In this document: positions 45,195 to 54,673 of the stretch, in pieces | How the letters are laid out: each line of letters begins with the position of its first letter | Position numbering within the stretch: the first letter of the stretch is position 1 | DNA from: Yoonia litorea | GTDB lineage: Bacteria > Pseudomonadota > Alphaproteobacteria > Rhodobacterales > Rhodobacteraceae | DNA length: 64,000 bases | Direction: 5' to 3' | Assembly (NCBI RefSeq): GCF_900114675.1 | Contig: NZ_FOZM01000001.1 | Span: 1,364,001 to 1,428,000, forward strand | Notes under the pieces: model-generated | Told to the model about the DNA's origin: nothing | The model's database searches: none | The model's input: only the letters and a program-made list of their open reading frames with translations | Position numbers and translations under genes: made by a program

Positions 45195-46097
45195 TCAAAT
45201 CAAGCCACTGGCTGTCAAGCGTGCTGCGCGTTCGAGCTTGGCAATCTCTTCGGACATTCGTTTGCGAAGTTCCGTTGCAAAACGTGTGAGCCGTTCAGAA
45301 TGCCGGTCTGACGTGTGGCGGACCAGATAGAAAGCACGTTGCAAAGCGACCTGTTCTGGCAGGACTATTTGCAGTTCGGGCGCAAAGGGTAGTGCGAAGT
45401 CATGCACGATCCCGACCCCGCCTTGGCGGATCAGTTGAAGCTGCACAGCCACAGAGTTTGATGCCAGATCAACTTTTGTGAGACCAAGCGCGCCCAGATA
45501 GTCCAGCTCTTTGTCGAAAATCATATCCGGGATGTATCCGACAATCCGCTGCGACCTGAGGTCAGCCAATGCCGAGACAGGTGGCGCATCGCTCCGCATC
45601 GCCAAATGCAACTGATAGTCTGTGATTTTCTGCACCGTGAGCCGCCCCGCCTCTGGTGGGCTGACCGTGATCGCCATATCCGCTTCACGTCTTGAAAGGT
45701 TCACCACCCTTGGCAATGCAAGGATTTGCACCTCAAGGTCAGGGTTCTCTGCCTGAATAGCCGCAACCACCTGCGGCAGGACAAAATTCGCAGCCCCGTC
45801 TGGTGCGCCAATACGGATCTGGCCCGTTAGCTGCTCGGATGTGCCCTGCCCTTCATCAAGCGCCCTCAACAGATGGCGTTCCGCCTCTGTCGCCGTCTCC
45901 CGCATCCGCTCTCCAAGGTCGGTCAACGCGTAACCTTGCGGAGATTTTACAAACAGAGCAGCACCAACAGAGCGTTCAAGCCGGCCAATCCGTCGGCCCA
46001 ATGTGGAAGGGTCCATCTTCAGCGTGCGTGCAGCACCGGTCAGACCTTCGGCCCGTGCAACCGCAAGAAACACACGCATGTCATCCCAGTTATCCAC
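45195..46097 (-). CDS. LysR-family regulator divergent from mmsA
   Basis: Regulator of 300 residues: N-terminal helix-turn-helix (MDNWDDMRVFLAVARAEGLT, DPSTLGRRIGRLERSVGAAL) and an effector domain (GQIRIGAPDGAANFVLPQVV to the C-terminus). The GTG at 46097 is preferred because it yields DNWDDM, the common start of this subfamily, with AAGGG upstream; in-frame ATGs at 46112 or 46202 would extend into the shared promoter. It most likely controls mmsA, 103 bp away, and itself, as a TTGCA-N4-TGCAA site lies just before its start. Confidence 0.9.
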   Translation of the reverse strand: MDNWDDMRVFLAVARAEGLTGAARTLKMDPSTLGRRIGRLERSVGAALFVKSPQGYALTDLGERMRETATEAERHLLRALDEGQGTSEQLTGQIRIGAPDGAANFVLPQVVAAIQAENPDLEVQILALPRVVNLSRREADMAITVSPPEAGRLTVQKITDYQLHLAMRSDAPPVSALADLRSQRIVGYIPDMIFDKELDYLGALGLTKVDLASNSVAVQLQLIRQGGVGIVHDFALPFAPELQIVLPEQVALQRAFYLVRHTSDRHSERLTRFATELRKRMSEEIAKLERAARLTASGLI

Positions 46098-46106
46098 GCT
46101 ACACCC

Positions 46107-46120
46107 TTGCATTTTTGCAA
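46107..46120. promoter_or_regulatory. LysR-type box between lysR and mmsA
   Basis: TTGCA-TTTT-TGCAA is a perfect inverted repeat with the AT-rich centre usual for LysR regulators. It lies 10 bp from the LysR start and about 80 bp from mmsA, with TATATT (46132-46137) as a possible mmsA -10 element nearby. Confidence 0.55.
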
Positions 46121-46200
46121 AATGATTTTGGTATATTGGTTCTTTTAGGGGGAAAAACGCAACCTTATAAGAGTGTGAAATCATCTGCGGAGGAACACCC

Positions 46201-47700
46201 ATGCAAGAGTTGACCCACTATATCGGCGGCGAACATGTGAAAGGCACGTCCGGCCGTTTTGCCGATGTCTACAATCCCGCCACTGGCGAGGTGCAGGCCA
46301 AGGTGCCGCTGGCCAGTCAGGCAGAGTTGGAGCAAGCCGTCGCTATCGCCGCCAAAGCGCAGCCGGCATGGGCCGCCGTGAACCCACAGCGCCGCGCGCG
46401 GGTGATGATGAAGTTCGTGGACCTCCTGCACCGCGACATGGACAAACTGGCCGAAGCCCTGTCTCGAGAACATGGCAAAACCCTGCCCGATGCCAAAGGC
46501 GACGTGATCCGTGGTCTGGAAGTTGTCGAATTCTGCATCGGCGCGCCGCACCTGCTGAAGGGTGAGTTCACCGATAGTGCGGGTCCAGGCATCGACATGT
46601 ATTCGATGAAGCAACCCTTGGGTGTGACCGCTGGCATCACCCCCTTCAACTTCCCCGCCATGATTCCGATGTGGATGTGCGCACCCGCCATCGTTTGCGG
46701 CAACGCCTTCATCCTCAAACCATCCGAGCGTGATCCTTCCGTCCCGCTGATGCTGGCCGAACAGCTGGAAGAGGCCGGTCTGCCGAAGGGCATTATGCAG
46801 GTCGTCAACGGTGACAAGGAGGCCGTGGACGCCATCCTCTATGATCCGATCATCCAGTCCGTCGGCTTTGTCGGCTCGACCCCGATTGCCGAATACATCT
46901 ACGGCACAGGCTGTGCGCAAGGGAAGCGCGTACAGTGTTTTGGCGGCGCCAAGAACCACATGATCATCATGCCTGACGCCGACATGGATCAAGCGGCTGA
47001 TGCCCTCGTTGGCGCTGGCTATGGTGCGGCTGGTGAACGTTGTATGGCCATCTCGGTCGCCGTCCCCGTGGGTGACGACACCGCTGATCGCCTCATCGAA
47101 AAGCTGGTTCCCAAGATCGAAGCGCTCAAGGTTGGCCCCTACACCGCTGGCGATGACGTTGACTACGGCCCTGTGGTGACGGCGGCAGCTAAAGCCAATA
47201 TCGAAAACCTTGTGCAATCTGGAATCGACCAAGGTGCCAAGCTGGTCGTCGATGGTCGCGATTTCAAACTGCAGGGCTATGAAGACGGCTTCTTTGTTGG
47301 CGCGCACCTTTTTGATCATGTCACCAAGGACATGGACATCTACAAGAAAGAGATCTTCGGTCCCGTTCTGTCGACCGTCCGTGCACAAAGCTATGAAGAG
47401 GCTATCGGTCTGGCGCTTGACCATGAATACGGCAACGGCACCGCGATCTTTACCCGTGACGGTGACACCGCACGTGACTTTGCCGCGCGCATAAACATCG
47501 GCATGGTCGGCATCAACGTGCCGATCCCGGTGCCGCTGGCCTACCACACCTTCGGTGGCTGGAAGAAATCGGTATTCGGCGATCTCAACCAGCATGGCCC
47601 AGACGCCTTCAAGTTCTATACGCGCACCAAAACCGTGACAGCCCGGTGGCCGTCCGGCATCAAAGAAGGTGGCGAATTCTCGATCCCTGTGATGGAATAA
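46201..47700 (+). CDS. mmsA: Methylmalonate-semialdehyde dehydrogenase (CoA-acylating)
   Basis: Converts (methyl)malonate semialdehyde to propionyl- or acetyl-CoA at the end of valine and inositol breakdown. The 499-residue aldehyde dehydrogenase has TPFNFPAMIPMWMCAPAIVC, the NAD-site FVGSTPIAEYIYGTG, GGAKNHMIIMPDADMDQAAD (GAKNH replaces the usual ELGGK and general-base Glu, as in this CoA-dependent subgroup) and the nucleophile Cys in AAGERCMAISVAVPVG. The start has GGAGGA upstream. It is separated from the following acyl-CoA dehydrogenase by a terminator and a palindrome. Confidence 0.95.
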   Translation: MQELTHYIGGEHVKGTSGRFADVYNPATGEVQAKVPLASQAELEQAVAIAAKAQPAWAAVNPQRRARVMMKFVDLLHRDMDKLAEALSREHGKTLPDAKGDVIRGLEVVEFCIGAPHLLKGEFTDSAGPGIDMYSMKQPLGVTAGITPFNFPAMIPMWMCAPAIVCGNAFILKPSERDPSVPLMLAEQLEEAGLPKGIMQVVNGDKEAVDAILYDPIIQSVGFVGSTPIAEYIYGTGCAQGKRVQCFGGAKNHMIIMPDADMDQAADALVGAGYGAAGERCMAISVAVPVGDDTADRLIEKLVPKIEALKVGPYTAGDDVDYGPVVTAAAKANIENLVQSGIDQGAKLVVDGRDFKLQGYEDGFFVGAHLFDHVTKDMDIYKKEIFGPVLSTVRAQSYEEAIGLALDHEYGNGTAIFTRDGDTARDFAARINIGMVGINVPIPVPLAYHTFGGWKKSVFGDLNQHGPDAFKFYTRTKTVTARWPSGIKEGGEFSIPVME

Positions 47701-47705
47701 CGTCA

Positions 47706-47736
47706 GCAAGGCCCACCCTCAAAGGTGGGCCTTTGC
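47706..47736 (+). terminator. Terminator after mmsA
   Basis: AAGGCCCACC (47708-47717), loop CTCAAA, GGTGGGCCTT (47724-47733), then TGCTTTG. A perfect 10-bp stem 7 bp after the mmsA stop. The T-tail is short, so some read-through into the downstream genes is possible. Confidence 0.82.
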
Positions 47737-47777
47737 TTTGTCCATCTCTTGCCAAGCCAAGTGGCTTGGGAAAAAAT

Positions 47778-47793
47778 ATGAACGCGCGTTCAT
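47778..47793. promoter_or_regulatory. 16-bp perfect palindrome upstream of acyl-CoA dehydrogenase
   Basis: ATGAACGCGCGTTCAT, perfect over 16 bp, lies 19-34 bp before the acyl-CoA dehydrogenase start. The TGAAC...GTTCA form is typical of TetR-family operators. It suggests that the three downstream genes have their own repressor, separate from the LysR protein at mmsA. Confidence 0.6.
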
Positions 47794-47811
47794 TTCTGAC
47801 CGGAGATCCCG

Positions 47812-48951
47812 ATGGATTTTGCCCTAAGCGAAGAGCAATCCGCAATCTACGATATGGCCCTCGCCTTTGGGCAGGAGCATATCGCGCCCAATGCCCGCGC
47901 ATGGGAAGAGGCAGGCACAATCCCGCGGACGCTTTGGCCACAGCTTGCAGAATTGGGCTTCGGCGGGCTTTACGTCTCAGAAGATCATGGAGGCTCCGGC
48001 CTGTCACGGCTTGACGCAACATTGGTGTTCGAGGCGCTGTCGCAAAGCTGCGCCTCTGTGGCCGCATTCCTGTCGATCCACAATATGTGCGCGCGCTTGA
48101 TCGAAAACTATGGCACCGAGGCACTGAAAGAGCGCCTCTTGCCGAAAGCCATCAGCATGGAGGCATTTCTTGCCTATTGCCTGACCGAACCGGGATCAGG
48201 GTCGGACGCCGCTGCGCTCAAAACCCGCGCGGAGCGCACAAGCGACGGCTACGCCCTGACCGGCACCAAGGCCTTTATCTCGGGCGGCGGCTATGCAGAT
48301 GCCTATATCGTCATGGCCCGCACGGGCGACGATGGCCCCAAAGGTATCAGCGCGATTGTGCTCGAAGACGGCACTGATGGCCTCTCATTCGGTGGGCTTG
48401 AGAACAAGATGGGCTGGAAATCACAACCCACACGGCAGGTCCAGATGGACAGCGCCACCGCACCTGTAGCAAACCTCTTAGGTGAAGAAGGACAAGGGTT
48501 TACCTATGCGATGGCAGGGCTCGATGGCGGCCGGTTGAACATCGCGGCCTGTTCGCTTGGCGCAGCACAGTCGGCGCTCGACCAGACACTTGCATACATG
48601 TCGGAAAGGCGCGCTTTCGGCAAAAGCATCGACCAGTTCCAGGCCTTGCAGTTCAGGCTCGCAGATATGGAAATTGCCCTGCAATCGGCTCGCACCTTCT
48701 TAAGGCAGGCCGCTTGGAAACTGGACACCGGCGCACCGGACGCCACGAAATTCTGCGCCATGGCCAAGAAACTCTGCACAGAAACCGGTAGCGCGGTTGC
48801 GGACGGCTGCCTGCAACTTCACGGCGGATACGGCTATCTGGCAGACTACGGCATTGAAAAAATCGTGCGCGACTTGCGCGTGCACCAGATCCTCGAAGGC
48901 ACAAACGAGATCATGCGCCTGATCACAGCACGGGGGATGATTGGCAAATGA
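47812..48951 (+). CDS. Acyl-CoA dehydrogenase, probably isobutyryl-CoA dehydrogenase
   Basis: FAD enzyme of 379 residues that would oxidise isobutyryl-CoA to methacrylyl-CoA. It has the FAD/substrate motif AYCLTEPGSGSDAAALKT, RRAFGKSIDQFQALQFRLAD, the QLHGGYGYLADYGIEKIVRD segment and the catalytic Glu in HQILEGTNEIMRLITARG. The substrate is inferred from the neighbours, which encode the next steps of valine breakdown. Its stop overlaps the hydrolase start by 4 bp. Confidence 0.92.
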   Translation: MDFALSEEQSAIYDMALAFGQEHIAPNARAWEEAGTIPRTLWPQLAELGFGGLYVSEDHGGSGLSRLDATLVFEALSQSCASVAAFLSIHNMCARLIENYGTEALKERLLPKAISMEAFLAYCLTEPGSGSDAAALKTRAERTSDGYALTGTKAFISGGGYADAYIVMARTGDDGPKGISAIVLEDGTDGLSFGGLENKMGWKSQPTRQVQMDSATAPVANLLGEEGQGFTYAMAGLDGGRLNIAACSLGAAQSALDQTLAYMSERRAFGKSIDQFQALQFRLADMEIALQSARTFLRQAAWKLDTGAPDATKFCAMAKKLCTETGSAVADGCLQLHGGYGYLADYGIEKIVRDLRVHQILEGTNEIMRLITARGMIGK

Positions 48952-49985
48952 GTGACCTGATCGTCAGAACCGAAGGCTATGTAGGGTGGATTACCCTCAA
49001 CCGCCCTGATGCGCTGAATGCGCTGACATGGGAAATGACCCTGGAGATCGAGACAGCCTTGCGCAAATGGCGCGAGGACCCGACCGTCAAACTTGTGATC
49101 ATCGACGGCGCGGGCGAACGTGCCTTCTGTTCAGGCGGAGACATCACGCAGATGTACGCCAGCGGCCGCCGGGGTGACCTCGACTATGGCCGCCGGTTCT
49201 GGCGCGACGAATACCGGCTGAACCGCAAGATCTTCATCTATCCCAAACCCATCGTGACCTTTCTGCACGGGTTCACCATGGGCGGCGGCGTTGGTGTGGG
49301 CTGTCACGCCAGCCACCGGATCGTTTGCGAGAACAGCCAGATCGCGATGCCCGAATGCTCGATCGGGTTAGTGCCCGATGTGGGCGGTTCGCTGATGCTG
49401 GCCCTTGCACCAGGGCGTGTGGGCGAGTTTCTCGGTGTCACAGGCGACCGCATGGACGCCGCCGATGCGATATTCGCAGGTTTCGCCGACAGCTATATCC
49501 CGCAGGAGAACTGGGACGCTCTCAAAACCGAGCTTGCCGAGTCCGGTGATGTCGATGTGATCACCCCCCACATCACCCCCACCCCCGACAGCCGCCTTGC
49601 CGGATGGCAGGCCGAGATCGACGCCAATTTCTCGGGCGACACATTGGGCGATATCTATCGCGCCATGCCTGCTGACCCTGGCCCTGCGGTCGCCCATGCG
49701 CAGAAACTCATGGCCCGCAATGCGCCTTTCGCAATGACCTGTGCGGTCGAGATTATCCACCGCGTCCGCAACGGGCTGCGTCTGGAAAACGCGCTCGATC
49801 AGGAATTCCGCTATACCTATCGCTGCGTGGAACAAGGCGACTTTATCGAAGGCATCCGCGCCGCGATCATCGACCGCGACCGCAACCCGCAGTGGCAACA
49901 TGCCTCATGGCAGGATGTCAAAACACTCGACGTGACACGGATGCTGATGCCACTGGGCAAAGACGCATTGAAATGGGAGGACTGA
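48948..49985 (+). CDS. Enoyl-CoA hydratase/isomerase family, probably 3-hydroxyisobutyryl-CoA hydrolase
   Basis: Crotonase-fold protein of 345 residues, longer than simple hydratases and matching the HIBCH branch: ITLNRPDALNALTWEMTLEI, AFCSGGDITQMYASG, the second oxyanion strand FTMGGGVGVGCHASHRI and MPECSIGLVPDVGGS with the catalytic Glu/Asp pair. HIBCH removes CoA from 3-hydroxyisobutyryl-CoA, supplying MmsB. The C-terminal part (DALKTELAESGDVDVI onward) is the extra region typical of this branch. mmsB starts 3 bp after its stop. Confidence 0.9.
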   Translation: MSDLIVRTEGYVGWITLNRPDALNALTWEMTLEIETALRKWREDPTVKLVIIDGAGERAFCSGGDITQMYASGRRGDLDYGRRFWRDEYRLNRKIFIYPKPIVTFLHGFTMGGGVGVGCHASHRIVCENSQIAMPECSIGLVPDVGGSLMLALAPGRVGEFLGVTGDRMDAADAIFAGFADSYIPQENWDALKTELAESGDVDVITPHITPTPDSRLAGWQAEIDANFSGDTLGDIYRAMPADPGPAVAHAQKLMARNAPFAMTCAVEIIHRVRNGLRLENALDQEFRYTYRCVEQGDFIEGIRAAIIDRDRNPQWQHASWQDVKTLDVTRMLMPLGKDALKWED

Positions 49986-49987
49986 CC

Positions 49988-50857
49988 ATGAAGATCGGAT
50001 TTATCGGACTAGGCAACATGGGCGCACCCATGGCCGCAATCCTCGCCAAAGAGCATGACGTTGTGGGTTTTGATACCGTGGCCAAACCAGACGGGCTGAC
50101 GCTCGCAGCAAGCGCCGCCGAGGCCGCAAAGGATGCCGATGTGGTCATCACCATGCTGCCCAATGGCGCAATCTTGCGAGCGGTCGCCGCCGAAATCCAC
50201 ACTGCGATGAAGGCGGGCGCCGTCCACCTCGATTGCTCAACCGTGGACGTGGAAAGCGCCCGCGCTGTTGCCGCCGCAGCAGAGGCCGCAGGGCTCTCCG
50301 CCATCGACGCCCCTGTCTCAGGCGGGATCGGCGGGGCCACAAACGGCACGCTCACCTTCATGGCCGGTGGACCGAAGGCCGCCTTTGAAACTGTGACACC
50401 TCTCTTTGACATCATGGGGCAAAAGGCCGTGCATTGCGGTGACGCAGGCAACGGGCAGGCCGCGAAGATCTGCAATAACATGATCCTTGGCGCCACAATG
50501 ATTGCCACTTGCGAAGCTTTCGTGCTGGCCGACAAGCTGGGCCTCGACCGGCAGGCAATGTTCGATGTGGTCAGCACATCCTCGGGCTATTCGTGGAGCA
50601 TGAACGCCTACTGCCCCGCCCCCGGCATCGGGCCGCAAAGCCCCGCAGACAATGACTACAAGCCCGGCTTCGCCGCTGATCTGATGCTCAAAGACCTCCG
50701 GCTTAGCCAGATGGCCGCCGAAGCTGCCGATGCCGACACACCGATGGGTCAGGCCGCCACAGCGCTTTATCAGCAATTCGTCGAAGCAGAAGATGGCGCA
50801 GGCAAGGATTTCTCGGCCATGCTCCCGCGGTTCTCAACCCGCAAACGCAGCACCTAG
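49988..50857 (+). CDS. mmsB: 3-hydroxyisobutyrate dehydrogenase
   Basis: Oxidises 3-hydroxyisobutyrate to methylmalonate semialdehyde, the MmsA substrate. The 289-residue protein has the Rossmann motif IGFIGLGNMGAPMAAILA, the substrate block DAPVSGGIGGATNGTLTFMA, the catalytic Lys in GNGQAAKICNNMILGATM and KDLRLSQMAAEAADADTPMG. The start at 49988 follows the hydrolase stop by 3 bp and gives the family N-terminus; the frame is open upstream inside the hydrolase gene. With mmsA it completes a near-whole valine route. Confidence 0.95.
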   Translation: MKIGFIGLGNMGAPMAAILAKEHDVVGFDTVAKPDGLTLAASAAEAAKDADVVITMLPNGAILRAVAAEIHTAMKAGAVHLDCSTVDVESARAVAAAAEAAGLSAIDAPVSGGIGGATNGTLTFMAGGPKAAFETVTPLFDIMGQKAVHCGDAGNGQAAKICNNMILGATMIATCEAFVLADKLGLDRQAMFDVVSTSSGYSWSMNAYCPAPGIGPQSPADNDYKPGFAADLMLKDLRLSQMAAEAADADTPMGQAATALYQQFVEAEDGAGKDFSAMLPRFSTRKRST

Positions 50858-50944
50858 CCGTTTTCCGCCAATCCGCAGGCTTTGACATTGAATAACAACA
50901 GCCTTCTGCCCCATCTTTCCGCCGAACAGCGAAAAGGCAAAAGA

Positions 50945-51601
50945 ATGACGAGAATTTTCAAATTGGCGATGGTTGCAAGCGTAGCCTTGCTGCCTGCGCT
51001 GGCCGAGGCACAAGGGAACGGAAACGGTCGTGGGAACGGGAATGGCAACGGCAATGCCCGTGCAGACAATCCTCTGAATTGCCCTCCAGGTCTTGCCAAG
51101 CGGCAACCGGCCTGTGTCCCCCCGGGACTGGCTCGCCAAGGCGTGACCACGCAACAGTATCTCGATCTCAGCGATGAGGAATGGGAACAGGCGACCACAG
51201 AGAACCCTGATCTTCTCGAAGGAAACGACCAAGACCTGGCCGCAGAGGATGGCGTCACAGGCCCATTGACCGCAGAGGAAATCGCAGACCTCTTCGGCAT
51301 TGATGTTCCTGACGAAGGTCGCACCTACGGCGTGATCGACGGTCAGGTCGTTGAGCTCGGCACTGAGGACAAACTGATCTTCGATCAGGTCAAATTGCTC
51401 TCTCAGTCCGTCGAACCCGGCAACGATATCGGTGTGGTGCCGGATGTCGGGCTGACGGAAGAGCAGCTTGTTGCCATCTACAACCTTCCGCCCTCGCCAG
51501 ACGGCAGCAGCTATGCTGTGATTGACGGGCAAATCTATGCAGTGCCGGAAGCCACATACGGCCTTCTTGAGGTGATCAAGCTCGCAGCGGCATTCCGCTA
51601 A
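50945..51601 (+). CDS. Secreted Gly/Asn-rich protein with internal duplication
   Basis: A 218-residue exported protein of unknown function. The signal peptide (MTRIFKLAMVASVALLPALA) is followed by GNGNGRGNGNGNGN (residues 24-37) and the segment NCPPGLAKRQPACVPPGLAR, a two-cysteine motif also found in RcnB-like and related periplasmic proteins. The C-terminal half holds two related units starting near residues 108 and 170 (LTAEEIADLFGI... YGVIDGQVVEL; LTEEQLVAIYNL... YAVIDGQIYAV). It is very acidic between them. The start at 50945 places the signal peptide first and has AAAAGGC upstream. Confidence 0.75.
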   Translation: MTRIFKLAMVASVALLPALAEAQGNGNGRGNGNGNGNARADNPLNCPPGLAKRQPACVPPGLARQGVTTQQYLDLSDEEWEQATTENPDLLEGNDQDLAAEDGVTGPLTAEEIADLFGIDVPDEGRTYGVIDGQVVELGTEDKLIFDQVKLLSQSVEPGNDIGVVPDVGLTEEQLVAIYNLPPSPDGSSYAVIDGQIYAVPEATYGLLEVIKLAAAFR

Positions 51602-51617
51602 GCCGCTGACCGCGCAT

Positions 51618-51648
51618 CATTTTGCCAGAAATACTCCCGCCGGAGGCA
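51618..51648 (+). repeat. Short dispersed intergenic repeat, copy 3
   Basis: CATTTTGCCAGAAATACTCC then CGCCGGAGGCA: the same element as at 2153 and 35121, with one substitution in the core (ATACTCCCG for ATATCCCCG). It lies 17 bp after the stop of the Gly/Asn-rich protein and before the convergent uvrA. Confidence 0.7.
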
Positions 51649-51686
51649 CCAGACCGTGCCACCGGCGTTGGCGTCGGATGATGACG

Positions 51687-54557
51687 CTATTCAGCTGCCA
51701 CCTTGCCTGCTTTCAGCATCGGCTTGAGGTAACGTCCTGTGTGGCTCTCGGCGACCTCGGCAACCTCCTCTGGGGTTCCTGTTGCCACGATTAGGCCGCC
51801 ACCGTCCCCGCCTTCTGGACCGATGTCGATGATGTGATCCGCCGTCTTGATCACATCGAGGTTGTGTTCGATCACGATCACAGAGTTTCCCTGATCGACC
51901 AACTCGTGCAGCACTTCCAATAGCTTGCGCACGTCCTCGAAATGCAAACCTGTCGTGGGTTCATCAAGAATATAGAGCGTCCGTCCCGTCGAGCGTTTCG
52001 CAAGTTCCTTCGAGAGTTTGACCCGCTGGGCCTCGCCACCTGAAAGGGTCGTCGCCTGCTGGCCTACCTTGATATAGCCAAGCCCCACCCGCATCAGCGC
52101 ATCCATCTTTTCGCGGATCGACGGCACTGCGCTGAAGAACTGCTGCGCGTCCTCGACTGTCATATCAAGCACATCAGCAATCGACTTGCCCTTGAACTTG
52201 ATCTCCAGCGTTTCGCGGTTGTAGCGCGCGCCCTTGCAGGTCTCGCAGGTGACATAAACGTCGGGCAGGAAGTGCATCTCGATCTTGATGACACCATCAC
52301 CCTGACAGGCCTCACAGCGCCCGCCCTTGACGTTGAAGCTGAAACGCCCCGGCTTGTAGCCACGTGCCTTGGCCTCCGGCATACCAGCGAACCATTCACG
52401 GATCGGGGTAAAGGCCCCTGTATAGGTCGCAGGGTTCGAGCGCGGCGTGCGCCCGATGGGGCGCTGGTCAATGTCGATCACCTTGTCCAGATGCTCGAAA
52501 CCCTTGATCGTCTCGCAAGGCGCAGGCGTCTGTCGCGCGCCGTTCAGTTTGACGGAGGCATTCTTGAAGAGAGTCTCAATCGTCAGCGTGGACTTGCCAC
52601 CACCGGACACGCCCGACACGCAGACAAACTGCCCCAGCGGGAAATCCGCGGTAATGTTTCGCAGGTTGTTGCCAGTGGCCTTCACCACCGTCACCTTTTT
52701 GCCTTTGCCTTTCCTGCGGGTCGCAGGGACGGCAATCTCTTTCGCACCGACAAGATATTGGCCCGTGATCGACCCCTCATTGGCCATGATCTCCTGCGGG
52801 GTGCCCTTGGCCACAACCTGCCCACCATGCACACCGGCTCCAGGCCCGATGTCAAAGACGTAGTCCGCTTCACGGATCGCCTCTTCATCATGTTCGACCA
52901 CGATCACGGTATTGCCCTGATCGCGCAGGTTCTTGAGCGTCGTCAGCAGGCGGTCATTGTCGCGCTGGTGCAAACCAATGGATGGCTCATCGAGCACATA
53001 AAGCACCCCTTGCAAACCCGAGCCGATCTGGCTGGCCAACCTGATCCGCTGGCTCTCTCCGCCCGAAAGCGTGCCGGAGTTGCGTGATAGAGTCAGATAG
53101 TCGAGACCGACGTTATTGAGGAAACCGAGACGCTCGCGAATCTCCTTAAGGATCGCATGTGCGATCTCGTTCTTCTGCTTGCTCAGCGCGTCCGGCACAT
53201 CCTTGCACCAATCATAGGCCTCCTTGATCGACATCTGTACGACCTGACCGACGTGCAATAGGTTGTCAGGCTTGCCGATCTTGACCGCCAAAGCCTCTTC
53301 GCGCAGACGATAGCCGCCGCAGGTGCCACAGTTGCGATTGTTCTGGTATTGCTCGAACTCTTCGCGGATCCAGTTGCTGTCCGTCTCGCGATAGCGGCGT
53401 TCCATATTCGGGATCACGCCCTCGAAGGCGCGCTCCACCTGATAGACGCGCCCGCCCTCGTCATAGCGGAACTTGATCTGTTCATCGCCTGACCCGCGCA
53501 AGAAAACTTCCTGCACTTTGGGGTCAAGATCCTTCCAGCGGGCGTTCTTGTTGAAGCCGTAGTGTTTGGCAATCGCCTCGATCGTCTGCAGGAAATACGG
53601 CGACTTGCCTTTGCGCCACGGCGCCAGCGCACCATCGGCGATCTTCAGCGTCACATCGGGCACAACCAGTTGTTCGTCAAAGAACAGTTCGACCCCCAAA
53701 CCGTCGCAGGACGGACAAGCTCCAAATGGCGCGTTGAAGGAAAACAGGCGCGGTTCGATTTCGGGGATGGTGAAACCTGACACAGGACAGGCGAAATTCT
53801 CCGAGAAGGTGATGCGCTCGGGATCACCCTCCTTCGGGGCGGTCTCGAGAATGGCAATGCCGTCCGCCAGATCAAGCGCGGTGCGGAAACTGTCCGCCAA
53901 TCGTGTTTCGAGGCCCTCGCGCACAACGATGCGGTCCACAACCACGTCAATGTCATGGCGGAACTTCTTGTCCAGTGTGGGCGGTTCGTCCAACTCGTAG
54001 AACTGGCCATCCACCTTGACGCGCTGGAACCCCTGCTTACGCAGTTCCAGAAACTCTTTGCGGTATTCGCCTTTGCGGTCGCGGATGATCGGGGCGAGCA
54101 GATAGCCGCGCGTTCCCTCTTCCAGCGCCATGACGCGGTCGACCATATCCTGCACCTGTTGGGCTTCGATTGGCATGCCTGTGGCGGGGCTGTAAGGGGT
54201 GCCCGCGCGGGCAAAGAGCAGACGCAGATAGTCGTAAATCTCGGTGATGGTGCCGACGGTCGAACGGGGGTTCTTGGATGTCGTCTTCTGTTCAATCGAA
54301 ATCGCAGGCGACAGACCCGAGATGTGGTCCACATCCGGCTTTTCCATCATGTCGAGGAACTGGCGCGCATAGGCCGACAGCGACTCAACATAGCGGCGCT
54401 GGCCCTCGGCGTAGATCGTATCGAACGCCAACGAGGACTTACCCGACCCCGACAGCCCCGTGATCACCACAAGCTGATCACGCGGAATATCCACGTCGAT
54501 ATTCTTGAGGTTATGCTCGCGCGCGCCGCGTACTTCGATGTTCTTCAACTCTGCCAT
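51687..54557 (-). CDS. uvrA: UvrABC excinuclease subunit A
   Basis: DNA-damage sensor of nucleotide excision repair. The 956-residue protein has two ABC ATPase halves: Walker [20 protein letters not shown] near residue 32 and [16 protein letters not shown] near 650; signatures [12 protein letters not shown] and [12 protein letters not shown]; and zinc-binding Cys pairs in ACPSCDGLG and RCEACQGDG...[12 protein letters not shown]. An SOS box lies 66-80 bp upstream, so DNA-damage induction is expected. The lpd terminator separates it from the gene upstream. Confidence 0.97.
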   Translation of the reverse strand: MAELKNIEVRGAREHNLKNIDVDIPRDQLVVITGLSGSGKSSLAFDTIYAEGQRRYVESLSAYARQFLDMMEKPDVDHISGLSPAISIEQKTTSKNPRSTVGTITEIYDYLRLLFARAGTPYSPATGMPIEAQQVQDMVDRVMALEEGTRGYLLAPIIRDRKGEYRKEFLELRKQGFQRVKVDGQFYELDEPPTLDKKFRHDIDVVVDRIVVREGLETRLADSFRTALDLADGIAILETAPKEGDPERITFSENFACPVSGFTIPEIEPRLFSFNAPFGACPSCDGLGVELFFDEQLVVPDVTLKIADGALAPWRKGKSPYFLQTIEAIAKHYGFNKNARWKDLDPKVQEVFLRGSGDEQIKFRYDEGGRVYQVERAFEGVIPNMERRYRETDSNWIREEFEQYQNNRNCGTCGGYRLREEALAVKIGKPDNLLHVGQVVQMSIKEAYDWCKDVPDALSKQKNEIAHAILKEIRERLGFLNNVGLDYLTLSRNSGTLSGGESQRIRLASQIGSGLQGVLYVLDEPSIGLHQRDNDRLLTTLKNLRDQGNTVIVVEHDEEAIREADYVFDIGPGAGVHGGQVVAKGTPQEIMANEGSITGQYLVGAKEIAVPATRRKGKGKKVTVVKATGNNLRNITADFPLGQFVCVSGVSGGGKSTLTIETLFKNASVKLNGARQTPAPCETIKGFEHLDKVIDIDQRPIGRTPRSNPATYTGAFTPIREWFAGMPEAKARGYKPGRFSFNVKGGRCEACQGDGVIKIEMHFLPDVYVTCETCKGARYNRETLEIKFKGKSIADVLDMTVEDAQQFFSAVPSIREKMDALMRVGLGYIKVGQQATTLSGGEAQRVKLSKELAKRSTGRTLYILDEPTTGLHFEDVRKLLEVLHELVDQGNSVIVIEHNLDVIKTADHIIDIGPEGGDGGGLIVATGTPEEVAEVAESHTGRYLKPMLKAGKVAAE

Positions 54558-54622
54558 GACGGCCCCCAGTCTGCGTTACCTCTCACATAGAGGTCGGGGC
54601 CACAGGTGCCAGCCCCGCAAAA

Positions 54623-54637
54623 GAACGTTTAGAGAAC
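54623..54637 (-). promoter_or_regulatory. SOS box upstream of uvrA
   Basis: GAAC-GTTTAGA-GAAC on the plus strand (GTTC-TCTAAAC-GTTC toward uvrA) matches the alphaproteobacterial LexA operator GAAC-N7-GAAC exactly, as does the lexA promoter at 12955. It lies 66 bp before the uvrA start. Confidence 0.88.
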
Positions 54638-54673
54638 ATACACCATTTTATTTTCCGCACCAGCCAGAAAGCA

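Noticed and set aside
46165..47709. Long antisense frame (514 codons) opposite mmsA, and another opposite gltA (17087-18241)
   Set aside because: The same codon-bias effect; mmsA and gltA are fully conserved on the plus strand and the antisense products look like random low-complexity sequence.
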